A stretch of DNA of 9,296 nucleotides from assembly GCA_030613665.1 (NCBI GenBank), contig JAUWLN010000066.1:1-9296 (forward strand), given 5' to 3'. Every line of letters begins with the position of its first letter. The stretch's first letter is position 1. A program made the translations under genes and the position numbers. Below, in pieces: positions 1-6,062 of the stretch. Origin of the DNA: Dehalococcoidia bacterium. GTDB taxonomy: Bacteria > Chloroflexota > Dehalococcoidia > Dehalococcoidales > RBG-16-60-22. The notes beneath the pieces were generated by a model, which saw nothing but the letters and a program-made list of their open reading frames with translations, was not told where the DNA came from and searched no databases.

Positions 1-44
1 CTGACATCTGCCTGCCAGGGTCTATCGGATACTCCTTGAGTCAT
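1..44 (-). CDS. Start of a leftward gene, possibly a transposase (partial)
   Basis: An ATG at 44-42 on the minus strand is preceded by AAAGGAG with a gap of 7 bases, an excellent ribosome site. The reading runs MTQGVSDRPWQADV and leaves the window after 14 complete codons. Too little is present to recognise a family. Its place just inside repeats that look like an insertion-sequence end suggests the first gene of that element, but this is inference from context. Confidence 0.5.
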   Translation of the reverse strand, partial: MTQGVSDRPWQADV

Positions 45-137
45 GATCCTGCTCCTTTCTTAATCGATACTTTACTTTTTCGGGGGAGCAGGTGCAAGCC
101 CTAAGTGTCCATTATCTTTTGTCCCAGAAGTGGCCCA
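1..137 (-). mobile_element. Probable end of an IS21-like insertion sequence
   Basis: On the minus strand three related blocks lie close together: TGGGCCACTT (137-128), TGGGACAAAA (126-117) and TGGACACTT (111-103). About 60 bases inside them is a ribosome site and the start of a leftward gene. Repeated short blocks beginning with TG, a short distance upstream of the first transposase gene, are typical of IS21-family ends. The outer edge is therefore placed near 137, some 30 bases from the stop codon of the glycosyltransferase. The rest of the element lies outside the window, so neither the transposase nor the other end can be seen. Family assignment is inference from the end structure only. 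Confidence 0.4.
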
Positions 138-166
138 TTTACGCTGACGATTTACATATCTCATCT

Positions 167-1055
167 CTACAGTGAATCACGTAATCTTTTCACGAGCACG
201 TTCAGTATTACGCCAGCGAAGACGAATAACACGCCAACTGTGATTAACAGTATCGCCACCATCGCCGTGCCCACCGCCAGCTCGTTTATGGTGAAGAGGG
301 CTTTCAGGACTACAACACCCGCCGCAATGCCCAGAATTATGGAGATAACGCCCGCCGTTCCAAAAAACAGCAGTGGCCTTCTTTCCGATATCATCACCAT
401 CACCCGGTTCAGCACGCTGGCGCCGTGCTTTACGGGATTGAGGGTCGAGCCATCCCCGGTATAAATGGCGGATATGGGGACTTCGGTGATTTTAAGCCCT
501 TTGGCCGTGGCTTCCGATATCGTCTCTGCCGATATGGCCATCCCCCGCTCTTTCGGCTCGTACGTTTATCGCCTTGCTTGAAAAAGCCCTGAACCCTGAT
601 TCAGTATCAGACAGCATGCTCCGCGAAAGCACCCGGGTGAAAAAGGAAATTACGTTTTGCCCGAACCTGCGGTAGGCCGGAATGTCTGCGCTTTTTGTCT
701 TTCGAGACCCGATGGCCACATCGAAACCAGCCGAGATGGCATTTACCAGCGATGTTATTTCTTCCGGGTTGTGCTGGCCATCGGCGTCAAGCAGCACCAG
801 CACCTTTGGGTTTCTTTTCTTCGCCTCGGCAAGCACAGTCTGCACGGTGGCGCCGTAGCCACTGTTCTCTTTGTGCTGGACAACCGTGGCGCCAGCCAGT
901 CCGGCCACCTGCGCGGTGCGGTCGGAGCTGCCGTCATCTACCACCACCACCTCATCGGCGAACTGGCGCGCCTGCAGGACAACGCTGCCGACATATTTCT
1001 CCTCGTTATAGGCCGGCATACCGACGATAATGCCTGATTTCTCCGTTTTCGCCAT
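167..1055 (-). pseudogene. GT2 family glycosyltransferase, frameshifted
   Basis: A family 2 glycosyltransferase of the dolichyl-phosphate-sugar synthase type, which moves a sugar from a nucleotide donor onto a lipid carrier at the membrane. The N-terminal part (1055 to about 563) has the nucleotide-binding DDGS at residues 40-43, the metal-binding DADGQH at 90-95 and GSRKT at 116-120. The reading then leaves frame near 560-563. The downstream frame continues as YEPKERGMAISAETISEA and ends with two membrane segments (FFGTAGVISIILG and VGTAMVAILLITVGV) at 167. Joined, the protein would be about 296 residues. The break could be a 2-base loss (GTATAC to GTAC) or one extra base. Everything else is intact, so this is either a very young pseudogene or a sequence error. 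Start ATG 1055 follows GGAAGAA closely. Donor and acceptor sugars cannot be told from the sequence. Confidence 0.85.
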
Positions 1056-1091
1056 TTTCTTCCAGGCTTAAATCACCTTTCTTTGCTGATA

Positions 1092-1097
1092 ATTATA
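1092..1097 (-). promoter_or_regulatory. Extended -10 promoter of the glycosyltransferase gene
   Basis: The minus strand reads TGCTATAAT (1100-1092), a perfect extended -10 element. No good -35 hexamer lies 16-18 bases upstream, which extended -10 promoters can tolerate. Transcription would begin near 1085, about 30 bases before the ATG at 1055. Confidence 0.5.
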
Positions 1098-1160
1098 GCA
1101 TATGTACAGGCGGAGTGGTGCCTTGCCCGAATGAAAATTAGGTAAGGGGCAAATATCTGA

Positions 1161-1189
1161 TTTACAAGGGCCCTGTTTTCGGGTAGAAT
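1161..1189 (+). promoter_or_regulatory. Promoter of tRNA-Val
   Basis: TTTACA (1161-1166) and TAGAAT (1184-1189) are separated by exactly 17 bases, each one base off the sigma-A consensus. The expected start is near 1196, a few bases before the mature tRNA end at 1201. Confidence 0.75.
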
Positions 1190-1200
1190 AGCTGATGTTC

Positions 1201-1276
1201 GGGCGGTTAGCTCAGTGGTTAGAGCGCCTGCTTCACACGCAGGAGGTCACAGGTTCAAGTCCTGTACCGCCCACCA
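1201..1276 (+). tRNA. tRNA-Val (anticodon CAC)
   Basis: A full cloverleaf can be read. The acceptor arm is GGGCGGT paired with ACCGCCC. The D-arm starts TAGCTCAGTGG. The anticodon stem is CCTGC/GCAGG with loop TTCACAC, giving anticodon CAC, which reads GUG. The T-arm is ACAGG-TTCAAGT-CCTGT. The discriminator is A1273 and CCA is encoded at 1274-1276. It stands alone, not in an array, with an AT-rich methyltransferase gene immediately downstream. Confidence 0.97.
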
Positions 1277-1279
1277 TTG

Positions 1280-1302
1280 AGGCTAGAAGCAAAGCCTTTA
1301 TT
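1280..1302 (+). terminator. Weak hairpin after tRNA-Val
   Basis: AGGCT (1280-1284) pairs with AGCCT (1293-1297) around an 8-base loop and is followed by TTATT. A stem of five pairs with a short T run is a weak terminator at best. It would separate the tRNA from the next gene. Confidence 0.3.
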
Positions 1303-1326
1303 CCCGACTGTCGATGTAATAAGATA

Positions 1327-1335
1327 TGATATAAT
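1327..1335 (+). promoter_or_regulatory. Extended -10 promoter of the methyltransferase gene
   Basis: TGATATAAT (1327-1335) is a perfect extended -10 element. There is no convincing -35 hexamer. The start would fall near 1342, about 50 bases before the GTG at 1393. This gives the methyltransferase its own promoter, separate from tRNA-Val. Confidence 0.5.
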
Positions 1336-1392
1336 TCCAGCACAAATTCAATCCGGTAGATAATCTATATTCCATGTAGCAGAGGTAACAAC

Positions 1393-2115
1393 GTGAGTAT
1401 ATTATCGACAGGAAACACAGCGAAGTTGTACTGTCTGAACTGGATAGAAAGGTATGTTGTAGAAAAAGGTAGCGAGGTCAAAATTCTGGACCTTGGTTGT
1501 GGAACAGCCCTCAACTTCGTTAACTTTCTAAGATTATACCCTCAAATAAGTTACGTAGGTGTCGAACCATCAAGGGGTTCGTGCCTCAAGGCACAACAAA
1601 ATTTGAATGGCCTTAATGCGAGAGTAGTGAACTCACCCGGATATCATATATATGAAAAGTTGAGAGAGAAATTTGATATAGTTGTTTCTTTTAGTGTTTT
1701 AGAGCACGTTTACAGAAGATTAGATTACCTTAGTTCGGCAAACGCGTGTTTAAAAGAGGACGGTTATTTTCTTATTAACTACGATGCGGGTCACTTTATC
1801 CATGGTAAAGAGAAATTGATTACAACAATTGGTCAGGCAATAGCCAGGTTTGGAATTGAAAGGTATTACCAATCATTTGTGAAAGAGGAAAATTTTCTAA
1901 GAATGTTTGAAAGAATAAGGTTTAAGGTAATAGAGAAGAAGTTTTTCAACACCAGTTTGAAAGGTACTTACAAAGTAATTCCTGAATCCAGGAGAGCGGA
2001 CTATATGAAGAAGTGGCTACGATTCGAACTCTGGTTAAATGAACTGGAAATTGAATATGATGATTCAAAAGCGAGATTCTTCGGGACACGAAACTTCATA
2101 CTAGCCCATAAATGA
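1393..2115 (+). CDS. Class I SAM-dependent methyltransferase
   Basis: A 240-residue methyltransferase of the UbiG/Methyltransf_11-23 type. Motif I is ILDLGCGTALNF (residues 31-42), the S-adenosylmethionine-binding loop. YVGVEPS (54-60) gives the acidic residue that holds the ribose, and FDIVVSFSVLEHV (94-106) is motif IV. The C-terminal half is basic and aromatic, and I do not recognise a substrate-binding domain. The start is GTG 1393, preceded by AGAGG at 1381-1385 with a 7-base gap. The gene is clearly richer in A and T than the housekeeping genes around it, lies just downstream of tRNA-Val, and ends only 6 bases from the convergent dehydrogenase gene. That suggests acquisition by transfer. 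The substrate is unknown; a role in surface glycan or small-molecule modification is possible but not shown. Confidence 0.85.
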   Translation: MSILSTGNTAKLYCLNWIERYVVEKGSEVKILDLGCGTALNFVNFLRLYPQISYVGVEPSRGSCLKAQQNLNGLNARVVNSPGYHIYEKLREKFDIVVSFSVLEHVYRRLDYLSSANACLKEDGYFLINYDAGHFIHGKEKLITTIGQAIARFGIERYYQSFVKEENFLRMFERIRFKVIEKKFFNTSLKGTYKVIPESRRADYMKKWLRFELWLNELEIEYDDSKARFFGTRNFILAHK

Positions 2116-2121
2116 TATCTA

Positions 2122-3093
2122 TTAAGTAAGCAGGTGACAGTTCACGCAGTTGGGCATGGGTTCACCCTTTAGCCCGGCAAGCAGGTTCTGCGCCCCCATA
2201 ATGCTCATATTTGTTGACGTGGCCAGGGTCTGGGTGCCGATATGCGGGAGGACAATCACATTGTCCAGCTTCAACATCGGGTCGTCCGGTGACATCGGCT
2301 CCGGGTCGGTAACGTCCAGCGCGGCGGCCAGGATTTGCCTCTGTTTTAATGCTTCATAGAGTGCCTTCTGGTCAACCACTGCGCCCCGGGCGGTATTGAT
2401 GAGTATCGCTGTCGGCTTCATACAAGACAGCTCCCTGGCGCCGATTAAATGTCCGGTCTCCTTGCTCATGGGCACGTGAATGCTGACTATGTCGGACCGG
2501 CTGAGCAGGGTGGGAATATCCTCCACGTATTTGGCACCACATTCAGCTTCATCAGGTCGGCGATGACGGTTATAATACAGTACCTCCATGTCGAAGCCTC
2601 TGGCTCGCCGTGCCACGGCGGCGCCAATCCGCCCCATGCCGATGATGCCGAGGGTTTTACCGTGCACGTCATGGCCTAATATCTCCATCGGGCCGAACTC
2701 GCGCCACTCACCGTTTTTAACGATATCGGTCATCTCGACGAGCCGGCGGGATATGGCCAGCATGAGGGTGAAGGCGAGGTCGGCGGTGCTGCCCGTAACC
2801 ACGCCGGGGGTATTGCTGACCTTTATGCCTCTCTGAGTGGCCGCCTCAACATCTATATTGTTATAGCCCGCGCTCACGTTGGCGATTACTTTCAGCTTCG
2901 GAGCTGCATCCATGACCGTGCCGTCTATCGAGTCGCCTCCCCACTGCAATATGCCGTCAACATCGGCGATACGCCTGATGAACTCCTCGCGTGATATACT
3001 TTCTATTGGCTCCCAGGCATCAACCTCGGCGTATTTTGAGAGCAGCTCAATAGCTTCGGGAGCCACCGTTCTGGTAACAAAAACCCTGGGCAT
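2122..3093 (-). CDS. D-2-hydroxyacid dehydrogenase (glyoxylate/hydroxypyruvate reductase-like)
   Basis: A 323-residue NAD(P)-dependent D-2-hydroxyacid dehydrogenase that interconverts 2-oxoacids and D-2-hydroxyacids in the cytoplasm. The Rossmann loop is GMGRIG (152-157). The catalytic residues are all present: Arg236 in NTARGAVVD, Glu265 in DPEP and His284 in LPHIG. N175-R176 after the second strand leans toward NADP(H) use, as in glyoxylate reductases; this is inference. Three starts are possible (TTG 3108, ATG 3099, ATG 3093). ATG 3093 is chosen because GAGGAGG then sits 6 bases upstream and the protein begins MPRVFVTR, as the family does. With the other two starts, the ribosome site would overlap or touch the start codon. 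The histidine is followed by IGTQT rather than the usual IGSAT. It is divergent from coaE. Confidence 0.9.
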   Translation of the reverse strand: MPRVFVTRTVAPEAIELLSKYAEVDAWEPIESISREEFIRRIADVDGILQWGGDSIDGTVMDAAPKLKVIANVSAGYNNIDVEAATQRGIKVSNTPGVVTGSTADLAFTLMLAISRRLVEMTDIVKNGEWREFGPMEILGHDVHGKTLGIIGMGRIGAAVARRARGFDMEVLYYNRHRRPDEAECGAKYVEDIPTLLSRSDIVSIHVPMSKETGHLIGARELSCMKPTAILINTARGAVVDQKALYEALKQRQILAAALDVTDPEPMSPDDPMLKLDNVIVLPHIGTQTLATSTNMSIMGAQNLLAGLKGEPMPNCVNCHLLT

Positions 3094-3152
3094 TTTCATC
3101 CTCCTCAAATCAGTATCATTCCGGCGACGACGAAGTATTTCAGGCGTTTCTT

Positions 3153-3182
3153 ATCATATCGGAAAGTTAAGCGGCCTGTCCA
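3153..3182 (-). promoter_or_regulatory. Promoter of the hydroxyacid dehydrogenase gene
   Basis: On the minus strand TGGACA (3182-3177) and TATGAT (3158-3153) are 18 bases apart, each one base off consensus. The transcript would begin near 3147, about 54 bases before the ATG at 3093. Confidence 0.55.
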
Positions 3183-3202
3183 GCATTTACCACCATTACC
3201 GC

Positions 3203-3231
3203 TTGACTAATACCTGAGGGAACAGTAGACT
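3203..3231 (+). promoter_or_regulatory. Promoter of coaE
   Basis: TTGACT (3203-3208) and TAGACT (3226-3231) are 17 bases apart. The -10 is a four-of-six match, so strength is moderate. The start would be near 3238, about 22 bases before the ATG. The -35 lies only 20 bases from that of the divergent dehydrogenase promoter, so the two may compete for polymerase. Confidence 0.5.
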
Positions 3232-3259
3232 GGTCTGGATTCTGGCATACGGTACCGTT

Positions 3260-3859
3260 ATGAAGATTATCGGTCTTACCGGCGGTTTTGGCAGCGGCAA
3301 AAGCACAGTGGCCAAATTTTTGGCCGAGATGGGAGCGGCGGTTATCGATGCCGATAATGTGGGACATGAGGTCTTCAAACCCGGCACCGAGGCCTGGCGG
3401 GAAGTGGTCGGTGTCTTCGGCCAGGGAATTATCAGTACTGACGGAACCATCGACCGCCGGAAGCTGGCCAAGATAATTTTCCGCGACCCTGATGCCAGGA
3501 CCCGATTGAACCATATAATGCATCCCCGTATACGGGAGCGAGCGGAAACTCTGATTGAAGAACATGAAAAAGCCGGCGCCGATATAGTCGTTATCGAAGC
3601 GCCGCTGCTGCTTGAGGCGGGATGGAAATCAAAGGTCGATGAAGTGTGGGTCACCAGCGCCCCGCAAACAACCGTAATCAGCCGGCTCAGGGAACAGAAA
3701 GGCACACTTGAATCTGAATCACTGGCCCGCATCAGCGCCCAGTTGAGTAATGAAGATAGAATCAATCAGGCAGACGTGGTCATCTATACCGATTGCGCCC
3801 TTGACGAACTGAAGGACAGAGTCGTCGAGCTCTGGCATGAACTGCGCTCCCGTATTTGA
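3260..3859 (+). CDS. coaE: Dephospho-CoA kinase
   Basis: The last enzyme of coenzyme A synthesis: it phosphorylates the 3'-hydroxyl of the ribose in dephospho-CoA with ATP. At 199 residues it has normal family length. The P-loop is GGFGSGKST (residues 8-16). VIDADNVGHEVF follows with the conserved acidic DAD. EAPLLLEAGW in the middle is the family's third conserved block, and the C-terminal third carries the usual SRLREQKG and ISAQLSNEDR helices. ATG 3260 has only a weak ribosome site upstream. The stop codon lies inside the -35 hexamer of the rplU promoter, so coaE ends exactly where the ribosomal-protein unit begins. Confidence 0.95.
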   Translation: MKIIGLTGGFGSGKSTVAKFLAEMGAAVIDADNVGHEVFKPGTEAWREVVGVFGQGIISTDGTIDRRKLAKIIFRDPDARTRLNHIMHPRIRERAETLIEEHEKAGADIVVIEAPLLLEAGWKSKVDEVWVTSAPQTTVISRLREQKGTLESESLARISAQLSNEDRINQADVVIYTDCALDELKDRVVELWHELRSRI

Positions 3860-3885
3860 CACTCAGGCAGAGCAACTGGTATAAT
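3856..3885 (+). promoter_or_regulatory. Strong promoter of the rplU-rpmA-rpmE unit
   Basis: TTGACA (3856-3861) and TATAAT (3880-3885) are both perfect consensus hexamers, 18 bases apart, and TGG before the -10 makes it an extended -10 as well. The start is expected near 3892, leaving a leader of about 23 bases before the first codon. This is the best promoter in the window, as expected for ribosomal proteins. Confidence 0.9.
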
Positions 3886-3914
3886 GATTCGGTTTTTGAA
3901 TTTGGAGGTGTACC

Positions 3915-4295
3915 ATTTACGCCATAGTTGAAACCGGAGGCAAACAATACAGAGTGTCTCCGGGCCAGACAATAGAAGTGGAACGACTGAGTGCGACTGA
4001 AGGCAGCAGCGTGGAGCTGGACAAGGTACTGTGCATCGCCGACGGTGACAATGTAACACTGGGCGCACCAACGATTGAAGGGGCCAAGGTAATTGCCACC
4101 TCTCAGGGAGAGGCAAAGGGCGACAAAGTTGTTGTCTTCAGATATAAACCGAAAGTCCGCTACAGTATTAAGACGGGGCACCGACAGCTTCACACCAGGC
4201 TGGTTATAGACAAAATAGTCGGGCCGGGGATGGCTACGGAAGAGCCGGTGAAGAAACCCCGCCGCAGAAAAGGAGTCACCAAGGATGGCACATAA
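3915..4295 (+). CDS. rplU: Large ribosomal subunit protein bL21, apparent ATT start
   Basis: Ribosomal protein bL21, which binds 23S rRNA in the 50S subunit. The conserved N-terminus YAIVETGGKQYRV begins directly after ATT 3915, and the signature YSIKTGHRQLHT is near the C-terminus. Upstream in the same frame there is a stop at 3897-3899 and no ATG, GTG or TTG in between. The next NTG codon inside the gene, GTG 3954, would remove the conserved N-terminal strand. GGAGG (3904-3908) lies 6 bases before the ATT, an ideal place for a start there. I therefore annotate ATT as initiator, giving 126 residues. The alternative is a single-base sequence error (ATG read as ATT). The C-terminal tail EEPVKKPRRRKG is a basic extension beyond the usual length of about 103. 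The last 11 bases overlap rpmA. Confidence 0.9.
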   Translation: MYAIVETGGKQYRVSPGQTIEVERLSATEGSSVELDKVLCIADGDNVTLGAPTIEGAKVIATSQGEAKGDKVVVFRYKPKVRYSIKTGHRQLHTRLVIDKIVGPGMATEEPVKKPRRRKGVTKDGT

Positions 4296-4539
4296 AAAAG
4301 GAGGCGGCTCCAGCCGTAACGGGCGGGACAGTCAGTCCAAGCGACTCGGTGTGAAACGGTTCGCCGGGCAGATAGTGAATGCCGGGACGATTCTCGTCAG
4401 GCAGAGAGGTACACGTATATTCCCCGGTAACAACGTTGGTCTGGGTCGGGACCACACCCTTTTTGCCCTCATTGATGGTACGGTCAAATATGAACCGGCC
4501 AGAAATAACAGGAGGAAGGTCAGCGTTTACGCCAGCTAA
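4285..4539 (+). CDS. rpmA: Large ribosomal subunit protein bL27
   Basis: Ribosomal protein bL27, whose N-terminal tail reaches the peptidyl-transferase centre. It has 84 residues, normal length. It begins MAHKKGGGSSRNGRDS, and the family block FAGQIVNAGTILVRQRG follows, then PGNNVGLGRDHTLFALIDG. No N-terminal prepeptide of the kind cleaved in Firmicutes is present, so the working tail starts at the initiator. The start overlaps the end of rplU by 11 bases and has GGAG at about 4270, so translation is probably coupled. Confidence 0.98.
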   Translation: MAHKKGGGSSRNGRDSQSKRLGVKRFAGQIVNAGTILVRQRGTRIFPGNNVGLGRDHTLFALIDGTVKYEPARNNRRKVSVYAS

Positions 4540-4544
4540 CCGCC

Positions 4545-4751
4545 ATGAAAGACAAGATTCATCCCAAATATTTCAACGACGCCAAGGTTACCTGCTCTTG
4601 CGGCAACACCTTCACCACTGGCTCTACCCGAAAGGAACTCAAGATTGAGGTATGCAGCCAGTGCCACCCGTTCTACACAGGGGAGAGGCGCATGCTTGAT
4701 GCCACCGGTAGAGTGGAGCGTTTCAAGAAGCGCTACAATGTGAAAGATTAA
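4545..4751 (+). CDS. rpmE: Large ribosomal subunit protein bL31, zinc form
   Basis: Ribosomal protein bL31, which helps bridge the two subunits. At 68 residues it carries four cysteines in the pattern CSC (17-19) and CSQC (37-40), the zinc-binding (C+) form rather than the zinc-free paralogue. HPFYTGERRMLDATGRVERFKKRY is the standard C-terminal block. It starts 5 bases after the rpmA stop with no obvious ribosome site, so it probably depends on coupling to rpmA. A strong terminator follows. Confidence 0.97.
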   Translation: MKDKIHPKYFNDAKVTCSCGNTFTTGSTRKELKIEVCSQCHPFYTGERRMLDATGRVERFKKRYNVKD

Positions 4752-4774
4752 AACAGTATGCTGATGAAAAAGCG

Positions 4775-4809
4775 AGGAGCGGGATATCAGCACCGCTCCT
4801 TTTTCTTTA
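4775..4809 (+). terminator. Intrinsic terminator after rpmE
   Basis: AGGAGCGG (4775-4782) pairs perfectly with CCGCTCCT (4793-4800) around a 10-base loop and is followed by TTTTTCTTT. An A-run before the stem lets the T-run extend the pairing. It ends the ribosomal-protein unit. The T-run stops only a few bases before the ribosome site of the next gene. Confidence 0.93.
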
Positions 4810-4822
4810 TCGGGGGATGTTG

Positions 4823-5716
4823 ATGAAAGCGAAGTTCCATTACGGAGGGCAGGCGGTCATCGAGGGCGTGATGATACGGGGGCGGAAGTCGGCAGTCACC
4901 GCCGTAAGACGCCCGAATGGTGAGATAATCACCCGCAGCCGACCCCTTTCACCGGTCTATACCGGACGGATACGAAAGGTTCCACTGCTCAGAGGAGTCA
5001 TCGTTCTCATCGAAGCGATGGTGCTGGGCATCAGCAGCCTTCTCTATTCGGCGAATGTATCGCTGGAAGAAGAGGAAGAAGAAATCACCGGGAAAGCGGT
5101 ATGGCTTATGATTTCAATCTCCGTCCTGCTGGCCGTTGTCCTGTTTCTGGTCATTCCACTTTTCCTCACCCGGCTTATCAATCCGTACATAAGCTCGTCA
5201 CTGGTCTTTCATCTGATAGAGGGGGCCATAAGGTTGCTCATCTTCATTGCCTACCTGAAGCTGGTTGGGTTGCTGCCCGATATTAAACGAGTCTTCACCT
5301 ACCATGGTGCCGAGCATAAAACGGTTAACGCCTATGAACACGGGGTACCGCTGGAAGTTGAGGCGGTAAAAAAGCACGACAAGGCGCACGTACGCTGTGG
5401 CACCAGCTTCCTCTTCGTGGTGCTGGTGATTGCCATCGTGGTTTTTGCGCTGGTCGGCCGGCAGCCACTGTGGTTGATGATTCTTTCCCGAGTCGTGCTC
5501 ATTCCCGTGATTGCCGCCCTCGGTTATGAGTTTATTCACTTTGGCGCCAACCATGCCGGAAATCCCCTGATCAGGGCATTGATAGCCCCCGGACTCTGGC
5601 TGCAGGGAATGACCACCAAGGAACCGGAGGACGACCAGATAGACGTGGCGCTGGCGGCCTTAAGAGCGGCGCTGGAGGCAGACCAGACTGAGGAAACGCC
5701 TCAACCCTCGTCCTGA
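4823..5716 (+). CDS. DUF1385 family membrane protein (YqhQ-like)
   Basis: A 297-residue integral membrane protein of the DUF1385 family, related to Bacillus YqhQ. The molecular function is not known. It opens with the family signature YGGQAVIEGVMIRG (residues 7-20). About five membrane segments follow (52-75, 92-117, 131-151, 194-212, 216-238). An acidic run (LEEEEEEITG) precedes the second. The polar block HGAEHKTVNAYEHG (161-174) and KAHVRCGTSF (187-196) carry conserved His, Glu and Cys that have led to suggestions of metal binding. GLWLQGMTTKEPEDDQIDVALAAL (257-280) is the conserved C-terminus. ATG 4823 is preferred over ATG 4817 because GGGGG then sits 6 bases upstream rather than touching the start. 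There is no clear promoter after the rpmE terminator, so expression may rely on read-through. The last 16 bases overlap the end of hisI on the other strand. Confidence 0.92.
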   Translation: MKAKFHYGGQAVIEGVMIRGRKSAVTAVRRPNGEIITRSRPLSPVYTGRIRKVPLLRGVIVLIEAMVLGISSLLYSANVSLEEEEEEITGKAVWLMISISVLLAVVLFLVIPLFLTRLINPYISSSLVFHLIEGAIRLLIFIAYLKLVGLLPDIKRVFTYHGAEHKTVNAYEHGVPLEVEAVKKHDKAHVRCGTSFLFVVLVIAIVVFALVGRQPLWLMILSRVVLIPVIAALGYEFIHFGANHAGNPLIRALIAPGLWLQGMTTKEPEDDQIDVALAALRAALEADQTEETPQPSS

Positions 5717-6057
5717 GGCTCGATAACCGCACCGTCCTCGGTCAGCTGCTGAAAGAAACAGGTCCGGCTGCCAGTATGACACACGGGCCCCAGGGGTTTT
5801 GCTCTCACCAGAATGGTATCGACGTCGCAGTCCGCCCACACCGAACGAACAATGAGGCGATTGCCCGAGGTCGCGCCTTTGTGCCACAGCTCCTGGCGGC
5901 TGCGACTGTAAAACCAGACTTCTCCGCTGCTGAGTGTGCGGCGCAACGACTCTTTATTCATGTAGCCCAGCATCAGCACATCGCCGGTAGCTTCATCCTG
6001 GACTACGGCCGGGATAAGCCCTTTTTCATCGTATTTCAGATTATCAATCGATTCCAT
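5701..6057 (-). CDS. hisI: Phosphoribosyl-AMP cyclohydrolase
   Basis: Third step of histidine synthesis: opens the adenine ring of phosphoribosyl-AMP to give ProFAR. It is 118 residues, the cyclohydrolase domain alone with no fused HisE pyrophosphatase. The metal-binding DCDVDT motif and the three conserved cysteines (in DCD, PVCHTG and RTCFF) are present, as is WHKGATSGN. It starts 5 bases after hisA, and GGAG, lying within the last hisA codon and its stop, serves as its ribosome site, so the two genes are translated as a pair. hisF does not lie between or after them here. Confidence 0.96.
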   Translation of the reverse strand: MESIDNLKYDEKGLIPAVVQDEATGDVLMLGYMNKESLRRTLSSGEVWFYSRSRQELWHKGATSGNRLIVRSVWADCDVDTILVRAKPLGPVCHTGSRTCFFQQLTEDGAVIEPQDEG

Positions 6058-6062
6058 TTTTT

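Noticed and set aside
657..1037. Open frames on the plus strand opposite the glycosyltransferase gene
   Set aside because: They are codon-bias shadows of the real gene, with no ribosome sites and no recognisable protein features.
1201..1276. tRNA-Val as an attachment site for a large island
   Set aside because: No second copy of the tRNA 3' end was seen downstream in the window, and no integrase is present. Only a single foreign-looking gene follows.
2122..2160. CVNCH at the C-terminus of the hydroxyacid dehydrogenase, a haem c motif (CXXCH)
   Set aside because: The protein has no signal peptide and is a cytoplasmic NAD(P) enzyme. Family members end with a similar PNCVN segment, so the match is chance.
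3249..3258. Perfect palindrome ACGGTACCGT just before coaE
   Set aside because: Ten bases with no loop and no second copy; it is too short to call an operator.
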